Positions 19,317 through 26,544 of a DNA stretch of 64,000 nt are shown one piece after another. Positions within the stretch are counted from its first letter, which is position 1, and every line of letters starts with the position of its first letter. A program made the translations under genes and the position numbers. Under the pieces are notes generated by a model. The model saw only the letters and a list, made by a program, of their open reading frames with translations. It did not search any database and had not been told where the DNA came from. Source of the DNA: Mucilaginibacter inviolabilis (lineage in GTDB: Bacteria > Bacteroidota > Bacteroidia > Sphingobacteriales > Sphingobacteriaceae); NCBI RefSeq assembly GCF_011089895.1, contig NZ_JAANAT010000001.1, positions 1,984,001 through 2,048,000 on the forward strand. The letters are read 5' to 3'.

Positions 19317-19346
19317 TAAAGATAATAACAATTTTTATAATTACAA
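19317..19346 (-). promoter_or_regulatory. Promoter of the TlpA-YceI-peroxidase operon
   Basis: Minus strand: TTG at 19346-19344, exactly 19 nt spacer, then TATCTTTA at 19324-19317, one base off the TAnnTTTG consensus. The predicted start of transcription falls about 20 nt before the riboswitch stem. Confidence 0.65.
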
Positions 19347-19347
19347 G

Positions 19348-19363
19348 TAAATCTATAGATTTA
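19348..19363. promoter_or_regulatory. 16-bp perfect palindrome, candidate operator
   Basis: TAAATCTATAGATTTA is a perfect palindrome one base upstream of the -33 TTG of the TlpA-operon promoter, a position usual for an activator site. A longer version of the same half-site occurs at 20523-20551 between the DsbD-like gene and the encapsulin operon. Confidence 0.6.
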
Positions 19364-19399
19364 GTATAATATTTTTAGTTTAGTTCAATTTTTAATATA

Positions 19400-19480
19400 A
19401 TCAACATCCTGGACTGTACAGCACACGCCTGTTTTACCACCATAGCAAAGCAACGCACTTAGTACAGCCAGGATGTTGAT
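19400..19480. repeat. 81-bp long-armed inverted repeat
   Basis: Arms ATCAACATCCTGGACTGTAC (19400-19419) and GTACAGCCAGGATGTTGAT (19462-19480) pair over 19 bp with a single bulged A and enclose 42 nt. It lies 3' of the DsbD-like gene on the transcribed strand. There is no T run and no obvious target duplication, so it could be an RNA 3'-end structure or a small mobile-element relic. Confidence 0.6.
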
Positions 19481-19726
19481 CTTATTTCAGGATCAATTTC
19501 CGGGATGAACTGTGCGAATTAACAATACTGGTAACAACAGAAAAGGATGCCACCATTCTGTATGTGAGCGTTAGTGAGAGAATTCATTTTCAGATTCATG
19601 GTATTTGTTGTATAAGCCGGACGCAAAATAGGTGGTTTAGATAACCTTCAGTTTTGCTATCCATTTAACAGCTCAGTTGGTGGCGATTGATCTGTTAAAC
19701 TATATTAATTTAAGTATTACGCTTTT
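19481..19726. other. Non-coding spacer downstream of the DsbD-like gene
   Basis: About 245 bp with no coding frame or motif that I recognise. It would be the 3' untranslated part of the DsbD-like transcript. Confidence 0.4.
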
Positions 19727-20173
19727 TTATTTTACCGGGATACTAAACTCAACCTCCTCGGGCGGCAAACATTGCTTATCGCTGCATACCATATAATTTA
19801 CGGTACCATTAACCGATGCCTGCCCGCTTTTAAGCTTTATTTTTTGTTGAAACGTAACCGACTGTTCAAAGTACTGCACATTCATGCTAAAGGCTTTTTC
19901 ATACTTATTTACTGCTTTAGGCTCTGAGGTATTGCCATTTAGTATATAATTATCGCTTTTGGTAAATTTAAAAGAAGTACTTATCGGTCCGCCATCGGCA
20001 AGATGTTGTGAGTAAATATGCCAGCCTTTATCAATGGTTGCCTTTATAAATACAATAGCTTGCTCGTTATCGATCTTCTTTGCCCCGTACGACCATTTTA
20101 CAGGTGCCAGGATCTGTGCATAAGAAACCGTGCTGATGATATATGTTAAGAATACTAGTAATAGTTTTTTCAT
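19727..20173 (-). CDS. DsbD-alpha-like periplasmic thiol-disulfide protein
   Basis: 148 aa. Signal peptide MKKLLLVFLTYIISTVSYAQ, then one immunoglobulin-like domain equal to the N-terminal (alpha) domain of DsbD: VKWSYGAKKI, GWHIYSQHLADGGP, and the catalytic pair Cys130-Cys135 in YMVCSDKQCLPP. In DsbD this domain receives electrons from the membrane part and passes them to periplasmic partners. Here it is free-standing; no membrane or thioredoxin DsbD part is fused, and the TlpA-like proteins encoded next could be partners. It is the only gene behind its own SAM-I riboswitch and Cys-rich leader. Confidence 0.85.
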   Translation of the reverse strand: MKKLLLVFLTYIISTVSYAQILAPVKWSYGAKKIDNEQAIVFIKATIDKGWHIYSQHLADGGPISTSFKFTKSDNYILNGNTSEPKAVNKYEKAFSMNVQYFEQSVTFQQKIKLKSGQASVNGTVNYMVCSDKQCLPPEEVEFSIPVK

Positions 20174-20227
20174 TCGGGGTAATGTGCTGAAGATGTAGGT
20201 TTATTTTATTGCTGAACGCTTCAATTG

Positions 20228-20287
20228 TTAGCAACAACAATGCATATCTGCATGATAGGCACTGATTAAGGTTTGATAGGTTTTCAT
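20228..20287 (-). CDS. Candidate leader peptide ending Cys-Cys-Cys
   Basis: 19 codons: MKTYQTLISAYHADMHCCC then stop, 54 nt before the DsbD-like start and about 96 nt after the SAM-I aptamer. Three successive Cys codons at the end of a short leader is the layout of cysteine-responsive translational attenuators known from other phyla. A helix between 20371-20381 and 20292-20300 would cover the region just before its ATG. The frame is short, so translation is inferred. Confidence 0.55.
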   Translation of the reverse strand: MKTYQTLISAYHADMHCCC

Positions 20288-20382
20288 TTATAGCCAGGTT
20301 ATAATTTTTCAGTTATCAATTTGTATTCTATAAAACTTACCGGGGACAGAGCTGTAGAGATATTTATATAAACCTGTAGCTT

Positions 20383-20493
20383 CTTATCTTTCCCCTTTAG
20401 CAGGAGCAGGAATTAGCACCTTTTACATCTTATAAATTTTGTACAGGTTGCCAAGACTTCATGGGGCCTTTCCCTCCGTCTTATCTCGATAAG
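20383..20493 (-). promoter_or_regulatory. SAM-I (S-box) riboswitch upstream of the DsbD-like gene
   Basis: Reading the minus strand: P1 CTTATC (20493-20488) pairs with GATAAG (20388-20383). Between them, in canonical order: AAGACGGAGGGA, AAGGCCCCATGAAGTC, TTGGCAACCTGTAC, and AAAGGTGCTAATTCCTGC. These are the conserved SAM-I cores: kink-turn side, P3 with ATGAAG, GGCAACC for the pseudoknot and GGTGCTAATTCC for the J3/4-P4 side. In other bacteria this class turns off methionine/cysteine genes when SAM is plentiful. Its target here is a periplasmic thiol protein, which is unusual. Confidence 0.92.
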
Positions 20494-20512
20494 TATTAAA
20501 GAACTGATGTGG

Positions 20513-20520
20513 CAAATATA
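20513..20520 (-). promoter_or_regulatory. -7 element for the riboswitch/DsbD-like transcript
   Basis: TATATTTG on the minus strand, an exact TAnnTTTG match, about 20 nt before the aptamer. No TTG stands 19 nt upstream; that place is occupied by the inverted repeat at 20523-20551, which suggests activator dependence. Confidence 0.65.
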
Positions 20521-20522
20521 TA

Positions 20523-20551
20523 ATTAAATCTATAAATCCTATAGATTTAAT
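20523..20551. promoter_or_regulatory. Inverted repeat between divergent promoters, candidate shared operator
   Basis: Arms ATTAAATCTATA (20523-20534) and TATAGATTTAAT (20540-20551), 12 bp each with a 5-nt spacer. It covers the expected -33 position of both the minus-strand DsbD-like promoter and the plus-strand encapsulin promoter. The half-site is the same as in the palindrome at 19348-19363. Confidence 0.65.
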
Positions 20552-20564
20552 ATATTTTATTTCT

Positions 20565-20572
20565 TATCATTG
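20565..20572 (+). promoter_or_regulatory. Candidate -7 element of the encapsulin operon
   Basis: TATCATTG, one mismatch from TAnnTTTG, 73 bp before the encapsulin start. Its -33 position lies inside the right arm of the inverted repeat. Confidence 0.5.
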
Positions 20573-20644
20573 CAAAGCAGGTAGCCATTGATTAAACAGC
20601 TCCTCATCAATCATTCTTTAAGATAATTATTTACCATCAAAAAA

Positions 20645-21565
20645 ATGCCCGATCAAAAACCAAAACAAACAGCCCTTGGCGATGTAGCTGCCAGACAGTT
20701 AGCAGTAGCAACACGTACCGTTCCGCAATTGTCAACCATTACACCACGATGGTTAACACATTTATTAAACTGGATCCCTGTTGAATCTGGCGTTTACCGG
20801 TTAAATAAGGTTGTTGATGCCAACAATGTAGAGGTTGATTGCTCATCGCGTGATGAACGCGAGCTTCCATCAACTTTTGTTGACTATGAAGAAAATCCAC
20901 GTGAGTATAACCTAAGCGCTGTTAACACGGTGCTGGATGTACATACACGTGTTTCTGACCTGTACAGCAAACCTTATAATCAGATCAGCGAGCAACTGCG
21001 CCTTACTATTGAAATAGTTAAGGAAAGACAAGAGAGCGAACTGATCAACAATCCTGAATATGGTTTACTGAGCAGTATTGCCCCATCTCAAAAAATTAAA
21101 ACAAGGCTCGGCCCTCCTACTCCCGATGATCTGGATGAACTGATAACCAAAGTTTGGAAAGAACCAGGATTTTTCTTGCTGCATCCACTGGCCATTGCGG
21201 CGTTTGGTCGCGAATGTACCCGCCGGGGCGTACCGCCGCCAACAGTATCGCTTTTTGGCTCGCAATTTATTACCTGGAGAGGTATACCGCTTATTCCATC
21301 TGATAAATTACCTATTGTCAATAATAAATCGAAGATCATTCTTCTACGTACTGGCGAAAGCAGGCAGGGTGTGGTAGGGCTTTACCAGCCAGGTCTTCCC
21401 GGAGAACAATCGCCCGGTTTATCCGTGCGTTTTATGGGTATCAACAATAAAGCCATCGCTTCTTATCTGGTTTCGCTTTATTGCTCCCTGGCTGTTTTAG
21501 TTGATGATGCCATTGCTGTTTTAGAAGATGTTGATTTAGGTAACTATCATGAGTATAAATATTAA
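20645..21565 (+). CDS. Family 2A encapsulin nanocompartment shell protein
   Basis: 306 aa, the usual size for the HK97-fold family 2A shell (SrpI type). Recognisable blocks: an N-terminal arm with TALGDVAARQLAVATRT, TITPRWLTHLLNW, LPSTFVDYEENPREY, DVHTRVSDLYS, RLGPPTPDDLDELITKVWK, FLLHPLAIAAFGRECTRRG, and the C-terminal ending with YHEYKY. Subunits assemble into a closed icosahedral shell in the cytoplasm that takes up a cysteine desulfurase through that enzyme's disordered N-terminus. The desulfurase gene follows with a 17-nt overlap, as expected for a shell-cargo pair. In other bacteria this type is induced by sulfur starvation or used for sulfur storage. Confidence 0.95.
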   Translation: MPDQKPKQTALGDVAARQLAVATRTVPQLSTITPRWLTHLLNWIPVESGVYRLNKVVDANNVEVDCSSRDERELPSTFVDYEENPREYNLSAVNTVLDVHTRVSDLYSKPYNQISEQLRLTIEIVKERQESELINNPEYGLLSSIAPSQKIKTRLGPPTPDDLDELITKVWKEPGFFLLHPLAIAAFGRECTRRGVPPPTVSLFGSQFITWRGIPLIPSDKLPIVNNKSKIILLRTGESRQGVVGLYQPGLPGEQSPGLSVRFMGINNKAIASYLVSLYCSLAVLVDDAIAVLEDVDLGNYHEYKY

Positions 21566-23462
21566 TCCAGACAATATACCCAGCGCACAGGAACTGGAAC
21601 AGTTGGCCAATCAGCTTTTTAAAGCCGGTCCAACAGGTTTCTTCAGTCATTCTCCGGCATTTACCCCGCAAAGTCAGTCCCTTTTGGGCGAGCTGCCTGA
21701 TATTAATTCCTTTGAAGCTCCTGCTGCCCCTAATCAATCTATTCCGCCCAGTACCATTGGTGGGGGCGGAATTTCGCCATCAGCCATAAACCAGGGAAAT
21801 GCCGTAAATCTGAAAGATCCGCAAACCAGCTTTACCGATCCTAATTTAAATGGTAGTCAACAAACTTCACCCTCTGCGCCTGCGTACAGCTCGCCTGCTT
21901 TTGGAGGGCAGTTACCGGCACAACAGGGATTTAATTATGATTCTTATTTAGAGAAAACAGACCTGATCTCCCATAATCCAACAAAGCAGCAATTTCCTAT
22001 CGAACAGTTATCTGTAGTTCCAGACAACCTGCTACAGCTTCCTTATCAACAGGATCAGCATTTTGAAACTGAATTGCGAAAAGTGCTTGATGGAATAAAC
22101 ACTTCCAGTCCCGGTATTTCCGTTCCTTTTAACGGGGCACCGTTAGCACCGGAAATACCATTCTACTTTTTAAATGGCAACCATGGTTTACCGAGCGTAA
22201 AACCCACGGCTGATAAAGCATCAAAAGCGGGGATCAGTAATATTATAGATCTCCCTTTTGATGTAAATATTATCCGGCGCGATTTCCCGATATTACAGGA
22301 ACGCGTTAATGGCAAACAATTGGTATGGCTTGATAATGCTGCCACTACGCAAAAGCCCAAACAGGTAATTGACCGCATCAGCTATTTTTATGAGCACGAA
22401 AACTCCAATATCCATCGTGCCGCCCATGAACTTGCGGCAAGGGCCACTGATGCCTATGAAGGCGCCCGCAGAAAAGTACAGGCCTTCCTGAACGCAGCCT
22501 CCATAAATGAGATCATTTTTGTACGGGGGGCCACAGAAGCCATAAACCTGGTAGCCAAAAGCTGGGGCGAGCAAAATCTGCAACCCGGTGACGAAATTGT
22601 AGTAAGCCACCTGGAACATCATGCCAACATTGTTCCGTGGCAGCAACTGGCAGTAAAAAAGGGTTTGAAACTAAAAGTTATTCCGGTTGATGATGATGGG
22701 CAGATATTGCTCGACGAATACGTAAAACTGCTTGGCCCTAAAACTAAACTGGTTTCATTTACACAGGTATCAAATGCTTTGGGTACCGTTACCCCCGCCG
22801 CACAGATCATACAACTGGCGCATCTGGCAGGGGCCAGGGTTTTGGTCGACGGAGCTCAATCGGTATCGCATATGCCAGTTAATGTACAGGCACTTGACGC
22901 TGATTGGTTTGTTTTTTCGGGGCATAAAGTTTTTGGCCCAACAGGTATTGGGGTGTTATATGGCAAGGAAGATCTGCTTAACGAAACGCAGCCATGGCAA
23001 GGCGGCGGTAATATGATAAAGGATGTGACCTTTGAGCATACCCAATACCATGACGCTCCCGCCAGATTTGAGGCCGGAACCGGAAATATTGCAGACGCAG
23101 TTGGCCTTGGAGCCGCTATTGATTATGTTACCCGGATAGGCATGCTTGTTATAGCAAAATATGAGCATTACCTGCTTGTATACGCTACCCAGCTTTTAAA
23201 AGAGGTTAAAGGTTTACGTTTGATAGGCACAGCACCAGACAAGGCAAGCGTAATATCATTTGTATTGGATGGTTATAAAACAGAAGACGTTGGCGCGGCA
23301 TTAAATAAAGAAGGTATAGCGGTTCGTTCAGGCCATCATTGTGCGCAACCTATATTGCGCCGTTTTGGTGTCGAAAGCTCGGTGAGGCCGTCATTGGCAT
23401 TTTATAATACCTGTGCCGAAATTGATTTGCTGGTAAATACGCTTCACAGTCTTAAACGATAA
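21549..23462 (+). CDS. Encapsulin cargo cysteine desulfurase (SufS-like) with long disordered N-terminus
   Basis: 637 aa. Residues 1 to about 235 are Pro/Gln/Ser/Asn-rich and without catalytic motifs, matching the cargo-loading region of family 2A cargo. Residues about 237-637 are a type II SufS/CsdA desulfurase: VWLDNAATTQKP, HRAAHELAARATDAYEGAR, the PLP lysine Lys460 in FSGHKVFGPTG, and the persulfide Cys598 in VRSGHHCAQP. It takes sulfur from cysteine as persulfide, giving alanine. Its ATG lies inside the shell gene, implying translational coupling. No SufE/SufU acceptor gene is near, so the sulfur acceptor is open. Confidence 0.95.
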   Translation: MSININPDNIPSAQELEQLANQLFKAGPTGFFSHSPAFTPQSQSLLGELPDINSFEAPAAPNQSIPPSTIGGGGISPSAINQGNAVNLKDPQTSFTDPNLNGSQQTSPSAPAYSSPAFGGQLPAQQGFNYDSYLEKTDLISHNPTKQQFPIEQLSVVPDNLLQLPYQQDQHFETELRKVLDGINTSSPGISVPFNGAPLAPEIPFYFLNGNHGLPSVKPTADKASKAGISNIIDLPFDVNIIRRDFPILQERVNGKQLVWLDNAATTQKPKQVIDRISYFYEHENSNIHRAAHELAARATDAYEGARRKVQAFLNAASINEIIFVRGATEAINLVAKSWGEQNLQPGDEIVVSHLEHHANIVPWQQLAVKKGLKLKVIPVDDDGQILLDEYVKLLGPKTKLVSFTQVSNALGTVTPAAQIIQLAHLAGARVLVDGAQSVSHMPVNVQALDADWFVFSGHKVFGPTGIGVLYGKEDLLNETQPWQGGGNMIKDVTFEHTQYHDAPARFEAGTGNIADAVGLGAAIDYVTRIGMLVIAKYEHYLLVYATQLLKEVKGLRLIGTAPDKASVISFVLDGYKTEDVGAALNKEGIAVRSGHHCAQPILRRFGVESSVRPSLAFYNTCAEIDLLVNTLHSLKR

Positions 23463-23470
23463 GCCATTAC

Positions 23471-24289
23471 ATGAAAGACGATAAATTCGACAGCTTTATT
23501 GAGCTGCTTTATCAAACCCATAAAGCAGAGTGGGAAGCTACACCATCCATCCGCGATTGCGTTGGGTGGTTGTTTGATCTTTTTGAGTTCCTGTTTCCGA
23601 ATAACCGGTCAAACAAATTATCCATTTATGGCGGTCATCTGAAGAAAAACCAGATCGACCTGGAGAACATCCTGCTCAGTTACCTTGATCCACGGAATAT
23701 CGATATACAAAAAGCGGTCAGTCTTTTTTATAATTCGCTCGACGAGATTTACCAGGACTTACGCCATGATGCGTCGATGATCTATGAAAATGATCCGGCT
23801 GCTATCAGTGTTCATGAGGTTATCGTTTCCTATCCTGGGTTTTATGCTATTGCGGTTTATCGGATAGCTCATAAACTAACACAAGCTTCCATCCCCATTT
23901 TACCAAGAATATTAAGCGAGCACGCCCATGGTAAAACCGGGGTTGATATCCATCCCAAGGCAGTTATAGGCGTCCCTTTTTGTATTGATCATGGTACAGG
24001 CATAGTAATTGGGGCAACCAGCATCATAGGTAAAAACGTCACTATTTATCAGGGGGTAACACTGGGTGCATCACAGGTAAGCAAGGTATTATCAGATATC
24101 AAGCGCCACCCAACGGTTGAAGATAACGTGATTATTTACGCACGCAGCACCATATTGGGCGGCAGAACAGTGATTGGACACCATAGCGTAATTGGCGGGA
24201 GTGTGTTTTTAACAAAAAGCGTTCAACCATACTCACATGTATTTAACACGCATCAGCTTAGGATAGAAGTAAAAGAAAACCTGCAATAA
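23471..24289 (+). CDS. cysE: Serine O-acetyltransferase
   Basis: 272 aa, starting 9 bp after the desulfurase stop. An all-helical N-terminal part (about 1-140) precedes a left-handed beta-helix of hexapeptide repeats (about 150-255) with the CysE/EpsC block HPKAVIGVPFCIDHGTGIVI, GATSIIGKNVTIYQGVTLGA and a catalytic His in the HGTG context. It forms O-acetylserine from serine and acetyl-CoA, the carbon acceptor in cysteine synthesis. In this operon it would raise cysteine supply for the encapsulated desulfurase. CysE in family 2A encapsulin operons is known from other bacteria. Regulation probably comes from the shared upstream operator. Confidence 0.92.
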   Translation: MKDDKFDSFIELLYQTHKAEWEATPSIRDCVGWLFDLFEFLFPNNRSNKLSIYGGHLKKNQIDLENILLSYLDPRNIDIQKAVSLFYNSLDEIYQDLRHDASMIYENDPAAISVHEVIVSYPGFYAIAVYRIAHKLTQASIPILPRILSEHAHGKTGVDIHPKAVIGVPFCIDHGTGIVIGATSIIGKNVTIYQGVTLGASQVSKVLSDIKRHPTVEDNVIIYARSTILGGRTVIGHHSVIGGSVFLTKSVQPYSHVFNTHQLRIEVKENLQ

Positions 24290-24298
24290 TTACCCATC

Positions 24299-25585
24299 AT
24301 GATTTCCAAACTCAGTTCGGCAGAGATCGTACATTTTTTGCTTATACTTTTAATTATTCTTATTCCGGCGCGTTTGCTGGGGGAGCTTTGCCGCAGGTAT
24401 AAATTACCGGCCATCATAGGCGAAATTTTTGCAGGTATCATTGTAGGACCTACCCTTTTGGGATTATATTTTCCGGATCTGTTTAAAGGTATTTTCCTTA
24501 CCGCACCTCACTCCTTTGAGGCATTTGACGGGATAGCCAATATTGGTATCATTCTGCTGATGTTCATTGCCGGCTTTGAGGTAGATCTGAAACAGATCCG
24601 TCAAAATGGTAAGCAGGCTATCAGCATAAGTCTTACCGGCATCCTTTTTCCATTTGCTATAGGCTTTGGCTCGGTTTGGTTTCTTTACCAAAGTCATTTC
24701 GCCAATGGCTTTAACAACCAGCTGGTAACGTCGCTTTTTTTTGGTACGGCGTTATCCATTACTGCCCTTTCTGTTATAACCAAAATATTGCTTGACCTGG
24801 ATATCCTGAATACCCGCATTGGCAACATTGTACTTACCGCCGCTATGGTTGATGATTTTTTAGGCTGGATACTGTTTTCGGTGATCATCCAGCTCATGAA
24901 TGCCGGTAAACAGGATGCTTCTTTCTGGAAGGTAAGTACCGTTATAGTTTATGCCATTTTTATGCTCACTGCAGGGCGCTGGCTAATGCATAAACTACTG
25001 GCATTTGCTGGTAAAAAAAATAAACCTGGCAGGGTACTCACGGTTGCCGTTTGCTTATGCCTCATTAGCGCCTGTATTACAGAAGGACTTGGCGTACGTG
25101 GTGTTTTTGGTGCTTTTTTAGTTGGCGTAGGAATCAACGACTCCGAATACTTTACCGAAAAACATAAACATGTGCTTCATCAGTTTACTATCAATGTGCT
25201 TGCGCCCTTATTTTTTGCTTCAGTTGGCTTAAGGCTCAACTTTATTGCCAATTTCAACCTTGAAGTTGTAACCATTATCCTAGTCATAGCATGCCTTGCA
25301 AAGCTTGTAGGTGCAGGGATAGGCAGTATACTGAGCGGGATGAGCAAAAATGAATCAATAGCCGTTGCTTTCGGGATGAATGCCCGTGGTTCACAGGAAA
25401 TTGTTTTGGGCTTGTTAGCTTTACAGGCAAAAATAATCAACGAGCCCGTATTTGAAGGTTTGGTAGTGATGACCATAGTAACCATGATTATATCAGGCCC
25501 CATTATGAAATACTACTTTTTAAAGGAACAAAATTTAAAACCAGCTACAGAATCAATTACTCCGGATTATCTCCCCTTACGTTAG
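24299..25585 (+). CDS. Kef-type (CPA2) cation:proton antiporter
   Basis: 428 aa with about twelve hydrophobic segments over the whole length and no C-terminal nucleotide-binding (RCK/TrkA-N) domain. CPA2 markers: LPAIIGEIFAGIIVGPTLLG near residue 40, ALSITALSVITKILLDLDIL, and AAMVDDFLGWILFSVI with the paired Asp residues of the ion path (about 183-184). It exchanges K+ or Na+ for protons across the inner membrane. It lies 10 bp after cysE and is probably the last gene of the encapsulin operon. Why an antiporter is coupled to the sulfur compartment is unknown; pH or ion balance during persulfide chemistry is one guess. Confidence 0.88.
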   Translation: MISKLSSAEIVHFLLILLIILIPARLLGELCRRYKLPAIIGEIFAGIIVGPTLLGLYFPDLFKGIFLTAPHSFEAFDGIANIGIILLMFIAGFEVDLKQIRQNGKQAISISLTGILFPFAIGFGSVWFLYQSHFANGFNNQLVTSLFFGTALSITALSVITKILLDLDILNTRIGNIVLTAAMVDDFLGWILFSVIIQLMNAGKQDASFWKVSTVIVYAIFMLTAGRWLMHKLLAFAGKKNKPGRVLTVAVCLCLISACITEGLGVRGVFGAFLVGVGINDSEYFTEKHKHVLHQFTINVLAPLFFASVGLRLNFIANFNLEVVTIILVIACLAKLVGAGIGSILSGMSKNESIAVAFGMNARGSQEIVLGLLALQAKIINEPVFEGLVVMTIVTMIISGPIMKYYFLKEQNLKPATESITPDYLPLR

Positions 25586-25589
25586 CGCC

Positions 25590-26084
25590 TTAATCAATTT
25601 GTTTGTTATTCATTTGGGAATACTTTCCGCTTTGGTACCAGGGCTTTTGAGGGCGGTTTGCGGGAAATCCGTATTTTTCGCGATAAGCCTTGCGTTCGGC
25701 GGTAAAATCCCACCAGCGTTTACTGTCGTCGCGATTTTCAATATAATGTATCAGCAAACGATAGGAATCCTCCACGCAAGGATCGGCCCAGGTACCGCAG
25801 TGCTGTTCAAAAGCATTAAAAAGCTCTACTGCTGACCTTCCTTTGAGTTGCTCCAGCTTGTAGTATCCCTGGCTGATGAGCTCTTCTGCAAAATTAATAC
25901 CCAGCAATGGTATACTTTGAAATTCCGCAAGCGCGTTTAATTCCCGGGCCCGTTGAACAGAGGCCTCCAACAGGGTGGCAATCTCATCCGGGGCGTAGTC
26001 CTGCAATAATTTTTGGCTTACTTTTTTAGCTTTCAATATTTGCTTTTCCGCTAAGGTCAATCTATAATTAATCTTCTTTTTCAT
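25590..26084 (-). CDS. Cdd1-like helix-hairpin-helix protein
   Basis: 164 aa. The central part carries a helix-hairpin-helix-like block (FQSIPLLGINFAEELISQG, YKLEQLKGRSAVELFNAFE) followed by CGTWADPCVEDSYRLLIHY and the C-terminal WWDFTAERKAYREKYG; this pattern fits the 'pathogenicity locus' Cdd1 family. The biochemical role of that family is not established; the fold suggests nucleic-acid binding. Its start overlaps the stop of the upstream small gene by 4 bp (ATGA), so the two are co-translated. It converges on the antiporter gene with a 4-bp gap. Confidence 0.75.
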   Translation of the reverse strand: MKKKINYRLTLAEKQILKAKKVSQKLLQDYAPDEIATLLEASVQRARELNALAEFQSIPLLGINFAEELISQGYYKLEQLKGRSAVELFNAFEQHCGTWADPCVEDSYRLLIHYIENRDDSKRWWDFTAERKAYREKYGFPANRPQKPWYQSGKYSQMNNKQID

Positions 26085-26353
26085 AGCCTTTCTACATAAT
26101 TGATGATAAAATTAGCCAGTTGTTCCTGCTCTCCGACAGATAATAGGTCGCCATCATAAATCCAGTATCCCTTTTCATCAAATAAAATGCAGCCCAGGTT
26201 ATCAGGCTTTTCTTCAAAAGCAGTGTATAACTGATAACATTGAATTACTTTGCCGGGCAGATGGCCGGGCACTACCCTTATGATTTCATCGGGGCCATTG
26301 ATTCGCTTTACAAAAGCTTTAGCCTCCCTGGTCAGATAGCTATGCGTAGTCAT
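26081..26353 (-). CDS. Small protein of unknown function co-transcribed with Cdd1-like gene
   Basis: 90 aa, no signal peptide or membrane segment. Visible composition: a basic N-terminus (TREAKAFVKRINGPDEIIRVV) and the block LGCILFDEKGYWIYDGDLLS. I do not recognise the family. It overlaps the next gene by 4 bp and has an exact -7 promoter element plus an inverted repeat upstream, so it is well supported as a gene. The divergent neighbour is a helicase, so a role in DNA metabolism is possible but only by context. Confidence 0.6.
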   Translation of the reverse strand: MTTHSYLTREAKAFVKRINGPDEIIRVVPGHLPGKVIQCYQLYTAFEEKPDNLGCILFDEKGYWIYDGDLLSVGEQEQLANFIINYVERL

Positions 26354-26377
26354 TTTTTAAGGGTTATAATTTTTTTC

Positions 26378-26411
26378 CAAAGATAAATAAAATACTAATA
26401 TTTTTAGTATT
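26378..26411 (-). promoter_or_regulatory. Promoter with overlapping inverted repeat for the Cdd1-like operon
   Basis: Minus strand -7 TATCTTTG (26385-26378) is an exact TAnnTTTG match. An inverted repeat AATACTAA (26391-26398) - N5 - TTAGTATT (26404-26411) fills the spacer and -33 region, as expected for a repressor or activator site; no TTG is present at -33. Confidence 0.55.
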
Positions 26412-26544
26412 AACTTTACAGCCCGTGATTTAATATGCCAAAAACTAAAGCCAACATCTTTAACCTCCTATTTAAAAACCTTTCTCCTTGAAAGCTCTTT
26501 TCATTTAGGATGAATTCTATGGATAATGCTATTATTGTAAACGA

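Noticed and set aside
21549..22255. Pro/Gln-rich N-terminus of the desulfurase as a separate or misread gene
   Set aside because: It is continuous in frame with the enzyme and fits the expected cargo-loading region for family 2A encapsulins.
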